A stretch of 64,000 nt of DNA, from the NCBI RefSeq assembly GCF_001467625.1, contig NZ_LNYB01000008.1:1-64000 (forward strand), read 5' to 3'. The notes beneath the pieces are model-generated. The model searched no databases, was not told the DNA's origin, and saw only the letters and a program-made list of their open reading frames with translations. This DNA comes from Legionella feeleii. GTDB lineage: Bacteria; Pseudomonadota; Gammaproteobacteria; Legionellales; Legionellaceae. Position 1 is the first letter of the stretch; the number at the start of each line of letters is the position of its first letter. Positions 28,646 through 37,065 of the stretch are shown piece by piece. The position numbers were made by a program, and so were the translations under genes.

Positions 28646-29341
28646 ATGAATTTTCCTTATTCAATTATCGACTTAACTCACAGTTTGACTTCTGACTGTC
28701 CTTCTTGGGATAAGACCTGCGGTTTTCAATATCATAACGTAATCGATTATCAAGATTATGATACTGGTCTACCATTTCGAGTGCAGCATCTAATTATGCA
28801 TGCCGGGATTGGTACTCATATAGATGCTCCTGCTCATTGCGTAGAAGGCGGCAAATCGGTAGCCGAACTGGATTTAAATGATTTACTTGCTCCAGCTGTA
28901 GTCATTGACGTTTCACAAAAAGTAAACGCTGATTATAAGGTCGTCATAGAAGATGTTATGAATTTTGAAGCCCAATATGGAAAAATTGCAACTCACTCGT
29001 TTGTGATTATTTATACGGGTTGGGATCAATATTGGCTGGAGCCTGAAAAATACCATAATAACTATAATTATCCCTTTCTTGCACAAGAAACTGCGGAGTT
29101 GCTTTTGGAGAGAAAAATTGTGGGGCTTGGTATTGATACCTTGTCGCCGGATCGGCCTGATGACGGTTATCCAGTTCATAAATTATTATTGGGGGCAGGT
29201 AAATACCTTATTGAAAATGTAGCTAATGCAGTGAAATTACCTGCTGTAGGAAGTTATATTCTTGCTTTACCACTTAAACTTTTGCAAGGTACAGAGGCTC
29301 CCCTCAGGCTTGTTGCCTTAATAAATAAGGAAAAGAAATGA
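28646..29341 (+). CDS. Cyclase-family hydrolase (kynurenine formamidase-like)
   Basis: A 231-residue metal-dependent hydrolase of the cyclase family. The metal-binding signature HAGIGTHIDAPAHCVEGGKS is at about residues 49-68, with GLGIDTLSPDRP-type ligands later. Members include KynB, which hydrolyses N-formylkynurenine, and others with different amide substrates, so KynB function is only suggested. A kynurenine 3-monooxygenase is encoded 27 kb away in the same window. It overlaps the downstream csaA-like gene by 4 bp. Confidence 0.85.
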   Translation: MNFPYSIIDLTHSLTSDCPSWDKTCGFQYHNVIDYQDYDTGLPFRVQHLIMHAGIGTHIDAPAHCVEGGKSVAELDLNDLLAPAVVIDVSQKVNADYKVVIEDVMNFEAQYGKIATHSFVIIYTGWDQYWLEPEKYHNNYNYPFLAQETAELLLERKIVGLGIDTLSPDRPDDGYPVHKLLLGAGKYLIENVANAVKLPAVGSYILALPLKLLQGTEAPLRLVALINKEKK

Positions 29342-29673
29342 CTATAAGCTATGATGATTTTGCTCGGGTTGATTTGCGTTCGGGCACAGTAGTAGAGGTT
29401 AAAGAGTTCTCTCGCGCTAAAAAGCCAGCCTATAAAGTTTGGGTTGATTTTGGCCCTGAAATTGGTATTTTGCAAACTTCAGCACAAGTGACTGCTCACT
29501 ATACGCCGGAATCTTTAATAGGTAGATTAGTAGTCGGTTGTGTGAATTTGGGTGAAAAAAATATTGCTGGTTTCATCTCTCAGTTTTTGTTACTTGGTTT
29601 TTCTGATGCTGACGGTGCCATTTGCTTGATTACTGCGGATCCCAAGGTAGAAAATGGTCGAAAGTTGCACTAA
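29338..29673 (+). CDS. csaA: tRNA-binding OB-fold protein, CsaA-like
   Basis: A 111-residue EMAP/TRBP-type OB-fold protein. The family pattern is nearly complete: DFARVDLRSGTVVEV, KKPAYKVWVDFGPEIGI, TSAQVTAHYTPESLIGR, VGCVNLGEKNIAGF and LLLGFSDADGAICLI. CsaA has been described as an export-related chaperone in Bacillus; in proteobacteria the role is unclear. It is translationally coupled to the cyclase-family gene (ATGA overlap). Confidence 0.93.
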   Translation: MTISYDDFARVDLRSGTVVEVKEFSRAKKPAYKVWVDFGPEIGILQTSAQVTAHYTPESLIGRLVVGCVNLGEKNIAGFISQFLLLGFSDADGAICLITADPKVENGRKLH

Positions 29674-30013
29674 TTTATCGAGGTTATCTCTCTAGAGTTT
29701 CTCAAATCTTTGGAGTAGCTGATCAGCGCATTGGAAGATGGTCGGAGTCAATGGGCCTCTGTTATATTTTTTGAATCTTGTCAGTGGATTGAATCATAGC
29801 TCGTTTTCCATGTTCCCGTTCGCTAACTTTATACACTTTTTGAAAAAAAAGGGAAAATTTCCGCCCGGAATAAATTGGTATTTTGGCTACATCCAAAGAG
29901 CAAATATTTCCAAATGAGAACAATTGAGAGCAATTTTTTTAGTATTAATGTGATTATTCAGTTTCATGTTCTTACTAGTGCTAAACTTAATAGAGATGCA
30001 CCAGGAGAAAAAA
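29674..30013. other. Non-coding stretch before the receptor-like channel gene
   Basis: About 340 bp with no supported gene. The CDS at 30014 has a strong ribosome site (AGGAG 30003-30007), so the open frame from ATG 29966 is more likely 5' leader than coding. No clear promoter or terminator seen. Confidence 0.4.
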
Positions 30014-31147
30014 TTGTTAGTTATCAATGGCTCTTCAAAAAAACTCATCCTACTAGTCATCATGCTGTGGGGATTTTTTTGCTTATTGGATACTCGCAAT
30101 GCTTATGCAGCAGCTCAATTAGGAAGTGCTCAACGCCCAATACGTGTTGCTGCTGTTAATGAGGCTCCGTTTGTTATTTCTAAAGATCAACTATTGACTG
30201 GTTTGGCGGTTGATATTTTTAAATTTGTTGCTGAAGCTAAGCACTGGCATTATAAAATCACTCTAGTTGGTGAAGATATTGATGCTGCAATTGATGCTCT
30301 TGCAGCAAAAAAATTTGACTTACTCATTGGACCTGTTTCGGTTACGAGTGAACGTATAGTTCGAGTTGATTATGGCAGGCCTTTTTTTCTTAGCGAGGTA
30401 AGGCTTGCTTTTAACACCCATTCCGTATCGGCGCTTGAAACTCTTTACCATCTGTTTAAGACAATACCTTTACTAATAGTTGGCTTGATCATTCTAGGTT
30501 TTTTTCTTATTTCAAATTTTATCTGGTTTGCTGAAAAATCAACGAATGAAGAAATGCCAAAGGGGTATTTTAAAGGAACGTTTTTCTCTCTTTGGGTGTT
30601 TATCTCACATTTTCTTAAGGGAGGAATGTTTTTCAGGCCGACAACTACTGCTGCGCGGGTCGCGATTACATTTTGGTTTATAGTGGCTTTATCCTTTTAT
30701 TTGATTGTAACTTCCACCTATACGGCTTATATGACAGCGAAAATAGTTAGCGCGAGCGAACCAGTTCATGATGTTAGTGATTTAAGGGGAAAAAAATTAG
30801 CTTATGTAAAAGGTGAAATGTATATTAAATACATTAAAGCGATTAATGCTGAGCCGGTACCGCAAGTCGATTTAGTGGCGGCAATAGACGCTTTACAAAA
30901 TCAGGAGGTTTTTGGGATAGTTGAAGATTCGTTAGTTTTATCCATGGTGATTGATGCTTCAAATTTTAAAGATCTAACGGTATCAAGTTTTAAATTCAGT
31001 AGCGATGAACTTGCTTTTGCTTATACGCAGAATAGCCCAATTAGAAATATCATCGATCAAATGATTGTGATCATGCAAGATACCGGAGAGATGGAGACGC
31101 TGTGTAAACTCTATTTGGGTAATAAATACAAGAACTGTGAATTTTAA
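30014..31147 (+). CDS. Glutamate-receptor-like channel / periplasmic-binding domain protein
   Basis: A 377-residue protein with the layout of prokaryotic ionotropic glutamate receptors. It has a signal peptide (1 to about 27, ending RNAYA) and an SBP_bac_3 lobe (RPIRVAAVNEAPFVI, KKFDLLIGPVSVTSERI). TM1 (LLIVGLIILGFFLISNFIWF) is followed by a pore-loop-like stretch and TM2 ending TSTYTAYMTAKI. The second ligand lobe follows (VSDLRGKKLAYVKGEMYIKYI). The STYTAYMTA phrase recalls the SYTANLAAF gate motif of animal receptors. No TVGYG potassium filter is present. I start at the TTG at 30014 because AGGAG lies 6 nt upstream; ATGs at 29996 and 29966 lack ribosome sites. Confidence 0.82.
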   Translation: MLVINGSSKKLILLVIMLWGFFCLLDTRNAYAAAQLGSAQRPIRVAAVNEAPFVISKDQLLTGLAVDIFKFVAEAKHWHYKITLVGEDIDAAIDALAAKKFDLLIGPVSVTSERIVRVDYGRPFFLSEVRLAFNTHSVSALETLYHLFKTIPLLIVGLIILGFFLISNFIWFAEKSTNEEMPKGYFKGTFFSLWVFISHFLKGGMFFRPTTTAARVAITFWFIVALSFYLIVTSTYTAYMTAKIVSASEPVHDVSDLRGKKLAYVKGEMYIKYIKAINAEPVPQVDLVAAIDALQNQEVFGIVEDSLVLSMVIDASNFKDLTVSSFKFSSDELAFAYTQNSPIRNIIDQMIVIMQDTGEMETLCKLYLGNKYKNCEF

Positions 31148-31172
31148 GTGTCTAGAAGCTTGGTTTTGCTAT

Positions 31173-31535
31173 TTAAGCCTCTCGACAGACAGCTTCTATA
31201 TTATGTCCATCAAGATCCAATATATAAGCAGCGTAATAATTTGGATGATAAATTTCTCTCACCCCTGGAGAACCGTTATCTTTTCCTCCAGCAGCAAGTG
31301 CAGTCTTATAAAAAGCATCAACCATTTTTCGAGTTTGGACGCGAAAAGCAATGTGAATAATGGGTGTTGTCTGGATGCCTTGTTTAAGCCATAACTCAGG
31401 TTGACCATGAATGGAGAAGCCTGCCCATTCTTCCCATTCCATAAATAATTCATATCCCAGAGGTTTTAACACTTTAAGGTAAAATTCTTTACTGCGTTTG
31501 ATATCAGAAACTTGTAAACCAACATGATCTAACAT
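31173..31535 (-). CDS. VOC-superfamily (glyoxalase/dioxygenase-fold) protein
   Basis: A 120-residue single-domain VOC protein. Metal-ligand positions are the His in MLDHVGLQVSDI, the His in IIHIAFRV and the Glu in DGHNIEAVCR. The pattern FYLKVLKPLGYELF and YYAAYILDLDGHNIEAVC is that of the small lactoylglutathione-lyase-like branch; substrate unknown. GGAGAA lies before the start. Convergent with the receptor-like gene. Confidence 0.9.
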   Translation of the reverse strand: MLDHVGLQVSDIKRSKEFYLKVLKPLGYELFMEWEEWAGFSIHGQPELWLKQGIQTTPIIHIAFRVQTRKMVDAFYKTALAAGGKDNGSPGVREIYHPNYYAAYILDLDGHNIEAVCREA

Positions 31536-31671
31536 GCATGTTCTCCATCTTTCTTGATGATTAACACTCGTTTATCATCTGTTGTATAAATAGATTCATC
31601 AAATTATTAGAAAAATAGTAGCACATGTTTTGCTCCGCCTTAAAATGATTTATTAATCAAGGAGTTTACTT

Positions 31672-32271
31672 ATGAGAATTATTGTTATTGGTGCATCCGG
31701 GACGATAGGAAGGGCGGTAGTGGAAGAATTACACTTACGCCACGAAATCATTAAGGCTGGCTATAGAAGTGGTGATATCCAGGTTGATATTACTGATAAA
31801 AACTCAATTGAAGCGATGTTTAAAAAAATTAAGCAGGTTGATGCGGTGGTACTTGCTACAGGTAAAGTACATTTTGGCGATTTTATGCAAATGAATGGCG
31901 ATGAGTTCAACATCGGTTTACAAGACAAATTGATGGGGCAGGTCAATACCGTATTAATTGGTAGAAATTACCTTAATGAGGGCGGCTCGTTTACTTTAAC
32001 CAGCGGGATTTTAAGCCATGATCCAATTCGCTATGGTTGTTCCGCCTCAATGGTTAATGGTGCTTTGAATTCATTTGTAGTTGCAGCAGCGTTGGAAATG
32101 CCCAAAAAACAACGTATCAATTGCATTAGTCCTACTGTAATTACTGAGGCTATGAAGAATTATGCAGAGTATTTCAGGGGGTATATGCCTGTCAGCGCAG
32201 CTCAGGTAGCACTTGCTTATAGCAAAAGTGTTGAGGGCTTACAAACAGGCAAAGTGTATCAGGTTCAATAA
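31672..32271 (+). CDS. Short-chain dehydrogenase/reductase, compact form
   Basis: A 199-residue SDR with the nucleotide-binding start IIVIGASGTIGRAVVEEL and ATGKVHFGDF. In the active-site segment TSGILSHDPIRYGCSASMVNGALNSFVVAAA the classical Y-x-x-x-K is not present (Ser/Ala and Asn take the places). This occurs in a compact SDR subgroup whose function is not well defined. Preceded by AAGGAG. Substrate unknown. Confidence 0.88.
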   Translation: MRIIVIGASGTIGRAVVEELHLRHEIIKAGYRSGDIQVDITDKNSIEAMFKKIKQVDAVVLATGKVHFGDFMQMNGDEFNIGLQDKLMGQVNTVLIGRNYLNEGGSFTLTSGILSHDPIRYGCSASMVNGALNSFVVAAALEMPKKQRINCISPTVITEAMKNYAEYFRGYMPVSAAQVALAYSKSVEGLQTGKVYQVQ

Positions 32272-32277
32272 AGGAGA

Positions 32278-33798
32278 CTACTCTGCTTTTTCTATTTTTT
32301 CTTTGCGATCAGGAAAGATATCTTTAAATTGCAGATGTTTATTGATTTCCATAGCAATATGATGGCGTTTGGAGAAACCCCCTATTTTATAGATTAAAAC
32401 AGGGCCAACAAAGCTGATAAAGCCCATGGTAAAAGCGATTTTATAGGTTGGATCTTTATTTAATAATAAGAAGACCAAACAGCCAACCATCAATATAATA
32501 GCGACGATACCGGTATAAGGTGAACCTGGGGTTCTATAACTTAAATCATCTGTAGTATAGCCTGCTTGGTACAAACGTCTACGGAAGTTAATTTGAGCCC
32601 AGCAGAGCGATATCCATGCAATGGCACCAGTAAAGCCGGAAACAAGCAACAGAGCAATATAAAGCATGGACTGACCAAAGAAATAACCAGCAGCAAGTAA
32701 TAACCAGATGGCAATCAAAGTAACGATACCTGCATTTTGCGGTACAGCATTATGATTAAGTAAGCTCAATTTATGAGGTGCCATACCATTACGAGCCAGC
32801 GCGTTTAGGGAACGGACTATGCCGTAGACCCCGGAGTTGGAGCAGGAGAGAGTTGCTGTAAGTGTTACAAAACTGGTCACTGCACCAGCCCAGCGTAGCC
32901 CATAGAAATTGAGTGCGTCGGCAAAAACAGAATTAGCAAGTCCGGCTTTTTGCCAGGGGAAAATCAATACCAGGCAAAAGACTGGGATAATGTAAATGAA
33001 AAGAATTCTAAAAGTCACGTTTCGAATAGCACGAGGAATCATGCGAGCTGGGTTAACGGATTCGCCGGCGGCCAGGCCGATAATTTCTGAACCTTGGTAA
33101 TTTACTAATAAAAGTACCATCGCTGTTAATAGGGCCATTTTGCCATTGGGGAAGAGTCCTCCTTGGTCAAAAATAAATTTTGCACCAATAATGCCAGCGG
33201 GTTGTGGGCCATGAATAATGCCTAAAAAAATGAGAGTGGCGAGTATAACGAAGCCCATCAGTGCCAGGATTTTAATTAAAGCCAGCCAAAATTCAATTTC
33301 ACCAAAGGTGCCTACTTTGGCGATATTGATATAGGTAATTAACAAGCCAAAGCAGACAGCCCATACATAACCATTTATGCCGGTAAAATGCTGCATGATA
33401 ATGCCACCTGCAATACATTCGGCGGGAATATAAGCGACCCAGCTAATCCAATAAGACCACCCTACACCACAGGCTATGGTAGGAGAGATGAAATCGGCAG
33501 TGTAAGTTATAAAAGAACCAGAGATAGGAATGGCAACAGCCAATTCACCCATACATAACATAGTGAGATAAATAATCAAACCACCTAATATGTAGGCGAG
33601 GAATACAGAAGGGCCAACCAGGTTAACGACCTCCCCTGTGCCCAAAAAATATCCAGACCCGATAATCCCGCCTAAGGCGATGAGTTGAACATGGCGATCT
33701 TTTAAACCGCGCCTATACCCACCATCACTGATTGGGGCTTGATGATTGTCTTGATGATTAATCACTAGCTGTATAGTCTCTCTCAAAAAGTGAAGCAT
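32278..33798 (-). CDS. Amino-acid permease, APC superfamily
   Basis: A 506-residue, 12-TM transporter of the AAT branch. It carries the TM1 signature RHVQLIALGGIIGSGYFLGTGEVV, MCMGELAVAIPISGSFITYTADFISP, and LLVNYQGSEIIGLAAGESVNPARMIPRAIRNV. The closest characterised relatives by wording are the S-methylmethionine/lysine/proline-type permeases, but substrate is not certain. Convergent with the SDR gene, only 6 bp between stops. Confidence 0.93.
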   Translation of the reverse strand: MLHFLRETIQLVINHQDNHQAPISDGGYRRGLKDRHVQLIALGGIIGSGYFLGTGEVVNLVGPSVFLAYILGGLIIYLTMLCMGELAVAIPISGSFITYTADFISPTIACGVGWSYWISWVAYIPAECIAGGIIMQHFTGINGYVWAVCFGLLITYINIAKVGTFGEIEFWLALIKILALMGFVILATLIFLGIIHGPQPAGIIGAKFIFDQGGLFPNGKMALLTAMVLLLVNYQGSEIIGLAAGESVNPARMIPRAIRNVTFRILFIYIIPVFCLVLIFPWQKAGLANSVFADALNFYGLRWAGAVTSFVTLTATLSCSNSGVYGIVRSLNALARNGMAPHKLSLLNHNAVPQNAGIVTLIAIWLLLAAGYFFGQSMLYIALLLVSGFTGAIAWISLCWAQINFRRRLYQAGYTTDDLSYRTPGSPYTGIVAIILMVGCLVFLLLNKDPTYKIAFTMGFISFVGPVLIYKIGGFSKRHHIAMEINKHLQFKDIFPDRKEKIEKAE

Positions 33799-34052
33799 TA
33801 ATTGGCTGGAAAATTGTACAATAATTTTCTATTTTGTCCATAAATTTCTATGGAACATAACAATAAAAAGAGATTTTTATAAGAAAAAAGCTGAGAAGGC
33901 AAGATTTATTTTTAGCATAATTTACTTGATAATTAATTAGCGAATAAATCCAACCTATTTGTTAGATTTTTTAGCGTTTTGCTGCGTAATTGCCGCCACA
34001 AAATAAGCCCTATATTTTTGATTAATCCCTGCTAATCATGAGCGAGTGACTA

Positions 34053-34631
34053 ATGCAAATAGTATCAACAGAACGGATTTTATTAAGAACCTGGCAAGAG
34101 TCAGACTTGTTGCCTTTTACAAAAATGAACGCAGACGAAGAGGTGATGAGGTATTTTCCTAATACGTTAACACCAGAAGAAACAGCAGCATTGGTTGAGT
34201 GCATTGAAACACATATTGGTCTGTATGGGTTTGGTTTATGGGCTGCGGAACTGAAAGAAACAAACGCTTTCATAGGATTTATCGGTTTAAGTATCCCTAC
34301 TTTTTCCGCTCCTTTTACCCCTTGTGTAGAAATTGGTTGGCGTCTTGCACGGCCTTACTGGAGGCAGGGTTTAGCGACTGAAGGAGCAAAAGCTGTTTTA
34401 GCTTATGGTTTTGGTCATTTCAAATTAGATGAGATAGTTTCTTTTACTACAATACATAATCAGCGTTCACGGCGCGTCATGGAAAAAATAGGGCTAATAC
34501 ATCACCCGGAGGATGATTTTATTCATCCAAATTTAGCGCTTGATCATGCTTTGTCACAACATGTTTTATATCGCTTGTCGTACAAGCGATGGCAACAGTG
34601 TGTTACCAAAGATAATGTGGGGCAGGGCTGA
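34053..34631 (+). CDS. GNAT N-acetyltransferase (RimJ/RimL-like)
   Basis: A 192-residue acetyltransferase of the RimJ/RimL (Acetyltransf_3) branch: TERILLRTWQESDLLPF at the start, acetyl-CoA-binding region EIGWRLARPYWRQGLATEGAKAVLAYGF, and SFTTIHNQRSRRVMEKIGL. Likely acetylates an amino group of a small molecule or protein N-terminus. No operon partners. Confidence 0.92.
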   Translation: MQIVSTERILLRTWQESDLLPFTKMNADEEVMRYFPNTLTPEETAALVECIETHIGLYGFGLWAAELKETNAFIGFIGLSIPTFSAPFTPCVEIGWRLARPYWRQGLATEGAKAVLAYGFGHFKLDEIVSFTTIHNQRSRRVMEKIGLIHHPEDDFIHPNLALDHALSQHVLYRLSYKRWQQCVTKDNVGQG

Positions 34632-34985
34632 TAAATTAGAAGGCGGCTCTTGCTCGTGTTCTTTTTAAAGCAGGTCGGACCCCTGAATCAATCTTCGAAC
34701 CCCTGATTCCGGCGAACAAAGCATGTGCCGGTCTAATCCAGTATTGCGGGAATCTCTTTGACAGAGCTTACTGTCAGAGTTGTAATAAATAAAAAAATTA
34801 TAATTCAATGGAATTAGGTCAATATTGCATGCATCCTCACATAAATGAGAGTACAACTTCACTCCAACAAGAGTTGAAATAAAAGTAGTAGACCATTTAT
34901 CCCCCTTCTGATTAAACCTCCTGTAATTGCCTTGCTGAGAATATCAAAAGAGTTTATTTAAATTATCTAAATCGAAGAACAAAAG
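34632..34985. other. Non-coding accessory stretch with small direct repeats
   Basis: No supported gene. Two copies of TCGRACCCCTGA occur at 34675-34686 and 34695-34706, 20 bp apart, next to a CCGGC/GCCGG hairpin at about 34709-34732. A minus-strand frame at 34665-34862 has no recognisable product. Together with the transposase remnant that follows, this looks like scar tissue of a mobile element. Confidence 0.4.
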
Positions 34986-35190
34986 TACATATAAGCAACA
35001 ATAAGGTAGCTCTAATAAAAATATAAATTACTTGAACAGTTATCTCATCTAAATGCCATTTATCATTGTACTTGGTCTTTTCTTGCGTACAGTCCAACGG
35101 TACGCTTTAAAAAAACCATCATCAGCGAATCATTTCATGGTTCGCCAACCTATTGTGGGACGCCATTATTTCTTCAATATCACGATAACT
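34986..35190 (-). pseudogene. IS6/IS26-family transposase remnant
   Basis: Reading the minus strand from 35190 downwards gives, in shifting frames, LSYRDIEEIMASHNR, a short KKRPST-like piece, and DKWHLDEITVQV followed by YIFIRA. These match the wording of IS6-family DDE transposases (YRDIEEIMAERG; DTWHLDEVVVKI; YLWRAVDQ), including the first catalytic Asp in WHLDE. Stops and frame changes separate the pieces, so it is a decayed fragment. It abuts the 3' end of the 90-residue gene. No intact inverted repeats found. Confidence 0.6.
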
Positions 35191-35462
35191 TAAATTTTTT
35201 TTGCTTGCTGCAATAGCTCTTCAACTTGCTTATTCTTGAATGTAACATGATTCTGCAGTCCAATAGCGATTATTGTCGGCGCCAACTCTTTAAGTACGTT
35301 CAAAGCGTCTTCTTTCTCTTTGGCTGTCGAGGAATTTTCCAGTAAATTGATATTCGCTAAAAAAGCGCCAACACTACCTTTTCTTACTTGTACTCCATTT
35401 ATTTGAGCAAAATCGGCTCCATCAGGGATGATATCACTGGCTTGAATACCTTTGCTTGTCAT
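35190..35462 (-). CDS. Small conserved-looking protein of unknown function (90 aa)
   Basis: A 90-residue soluble protein: an N-terminal segment with DIIPDGADFAQINGVQVRKGSVGAFLANINLL and a helical C-terminus (NKQVEELLQQAKKI). I do not recognise the family. It begins 10 bp after the stop of the ABC-F gene with AAGGAG upstream, so it is probably co-transcribed with it. Its 3' end touches the transposase remnant, so the original C-terminus may have been changed. Confidence 0.65.
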   Translation of the reverse strand: MTSKGIQASDIIPDGADFAQINGVQVRKGSVGAFLANINLLENSSTAKEKEDALNVLKELAPTIIAIGLQNHVTFKNKQVEELLQQAKKI

Positions 35463-35472
35463 TATTTTCTCC

Positions 35473-36897
35473 TTATAAATTGTTTAGTGGCCACATAAGG
35501 CCATTTTCTATCTGATAAAAACGGTCTATCCCTATGGCGGACAAAAAATCTTCATCATGAGAGATAGCTAGTATTGCTGCTGGAAATTCTTTTAATATTT
35601 GTATGATATGTCCTCTTGTTGTTAAATCAAGGTTATTACATAACTCATCCAAAACAAGAAGTTTTGGAGGAGAGGCAGCAATTTGAGCCAAGCATAATCT
35701 TGCTTTCTCACCACCAGATAAATCGCAAACCAGCGTATTGATTTCTTCATTTTTACGAAACAGAAAACGGTTTAAGTGCTCTCTGATTTCTTGGGTAGTC
35801 CAATTTAATTTTAACGCTTGAATCGTTATAAAAGCAGTATTGTGATCAGAGAGGGTAGCATAATATTGATCAATATAACCTATATCTTCCAGCCTTGGTG
35901 TATGCCAATCGCCTGATTTCCTAACGTTGGCCTGTAGAATCGCTTTAATGAAAGTTGTTTTACCACTGCCATTTGCTCCTGCTATCGCAATTCGCTCATT
36001 GCCTTGAAGTGAAAAATTAATCGCCTGAATAATTGGATTATCATAACCGACGGCACCATTTCGAATCGATAATAAAGAGCGTGAATTTATTTGGCCTGCT
36101 CGAAGAATGAATTGTGGTTTAATAACTTCTGGACGTTTGAGTTGAGCGAGTTGATTAAGTAACGTTTTTTTTTCAGCCACAATGCTTTTTTTATTCTTAT
36201 TGGCAGTAGCCTGTCCGCGCCCTTGAGCACTACGCAAGGCTAATTTATCACCATTGTATTTATTTTCACCATAAATTTTACGTTTTTTGGCACGTTCTTG
36301 TTCTTTCATAAGCTTGTGATGCGTTTTTTTTTGTTTTAGTTCAAGCTGTGAAATGGCTTGTGAAATTGATTGATGTTGAATTGCCAATTCACGGCAATAA
36401 TCATCATAATTACCTGTGAAAATGTGAATTCGGCCATTATCTATGTGCCATAAGGTATCGGCAGTTTGGCGTAGTAATTGCGGATCATGTGAAACAATGA
36501 TCAAGGTTTCTCTATAATTATCTAGCAATTTAAAAAGAGCCCGACGATTGATCTTATCCAGATGATTTGTTGGTTCATCCAGCAATAGCAGGTTGGGGGA
36601 GTTGCTTAAGGCTTTAGTTAGCGCCCTGTTAAAAGCTTGGCCGCCGCTGAGTTGGGAGTGGTAGTCAGTAACAATTTGGGGAACATACGCTAAAACAAGA
36701 TCATCGGGATGTTTTACCTCGCCTTCGTAAGAATCTATTTCTCCTGACAACAGGTTGAGTAAAGAAGATTTGCCACTGCCATTTTGGCCCATGATAGCGA
36801 TGCGCGAACCATGGTGTATGGTAGTGGTGAAATCTTGAAAGCAGGTTTTTTGAGGGAAAGACAGAGTAAGTCTGTTTATACGAAGGGGTTTATGCAT
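35473..36897 (-). CDS. ABC-F family ATPase
   Basis: A 474-residue protein with two ATPase domains and no membrane segments, the ABC-F layout (ribosome-associated translation or antibiotic-protection factors). Domain 1: GQNGSGKSSLL, LSGGQAFNRALTKAL, LLLLDEPTNHLD. A linker rich in Lys/Arg follows, around residues 180-240. Domain 2: GANGSGKTTF, LSGGEKARLCLAQIA, LLVLDELCNNLD. The second Walker B departs from DEPTNHLD but keeps Asp-Glu. It is shorter than housekeeping members such as EttA or Uup, closer to accessory resistance-type ABC-Fs. An APH-family gene is divergently placed next to it. Confidence 0.9.
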   Translation of the reverse strand: MHKPLRINRLTLSFPQKTCFQDFTTTIHHGSRIAIMGQNGSGKSSLLNLLSGEIDSYEGEVKHPDDLVLAYVPQIVTDYHSQLSGGQAFNRALTKALSNSPNLLLLDEPTNHLDKINRRALFKLLDNYRETLIIVSHDPQLLRQTADTLWHIDNGRIHIFTGNYDDYCRELAIQHQSISQAISQLELKQKKTHHKLMKEQERAKKRKIYGENKYNGDKLALRSAQGRGQATANKNKKSIVAEKKTLLNQLAQLKRPEVIKPQFILRAGQINSRSLLSIRNGAVGYDNPIIQAINFSLQGNERIAIAGANGSGKTTFIKAILQANVRKSGDWHTPRLEDIGYIDQYYATLSDHNTAFITIQALKLNWTTQEIREHLNRFLFRKNEEINTLVCDLSGGEKARLCLAQIAASPPKLLVLDELCNNLDLTTRGHIIQILKEFPAAILAISHDEDFLSAIGIDRFYQIENGLMWPLNNL

Positions 36898-37065
36898 GAT
36901 AGTACTCTCAATATTTAAAGCAAATCCAGAAAACCATGTTTCTGGGTATTTAAAACTTTATTGAGAAATAATATTCATGTTATTGGGCGTCCTGTTGCAT
37001 AAACTTTATAATTTCTGCATAGTAACAGATCTGAAAATGGAAGAATAGGCCTGTTGAGAAGTGAA

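Noticed and set aside
29966-30013. Longer N-terminus of the receptor-like channel from ATG 29966 or 29996
   Set aside because: Neither ATG has a ribosome site, while TTG 30014 has AGGAG at 6 nt and gives a normal signal peptide; kept as alternative only.
34671-34735. tRNA-like T-loop (GGTTCGAA) on the minus strand
   Set aside because: No acceptor stem, anticodon arm or CCA around it; part of a short direct repeat.
34665-34862. 65-codon minus-strand frame
   Set aside because: No ribosome site, no recognisable product, low-complexity neighbourhood with direct repeats; treated as non-coding.
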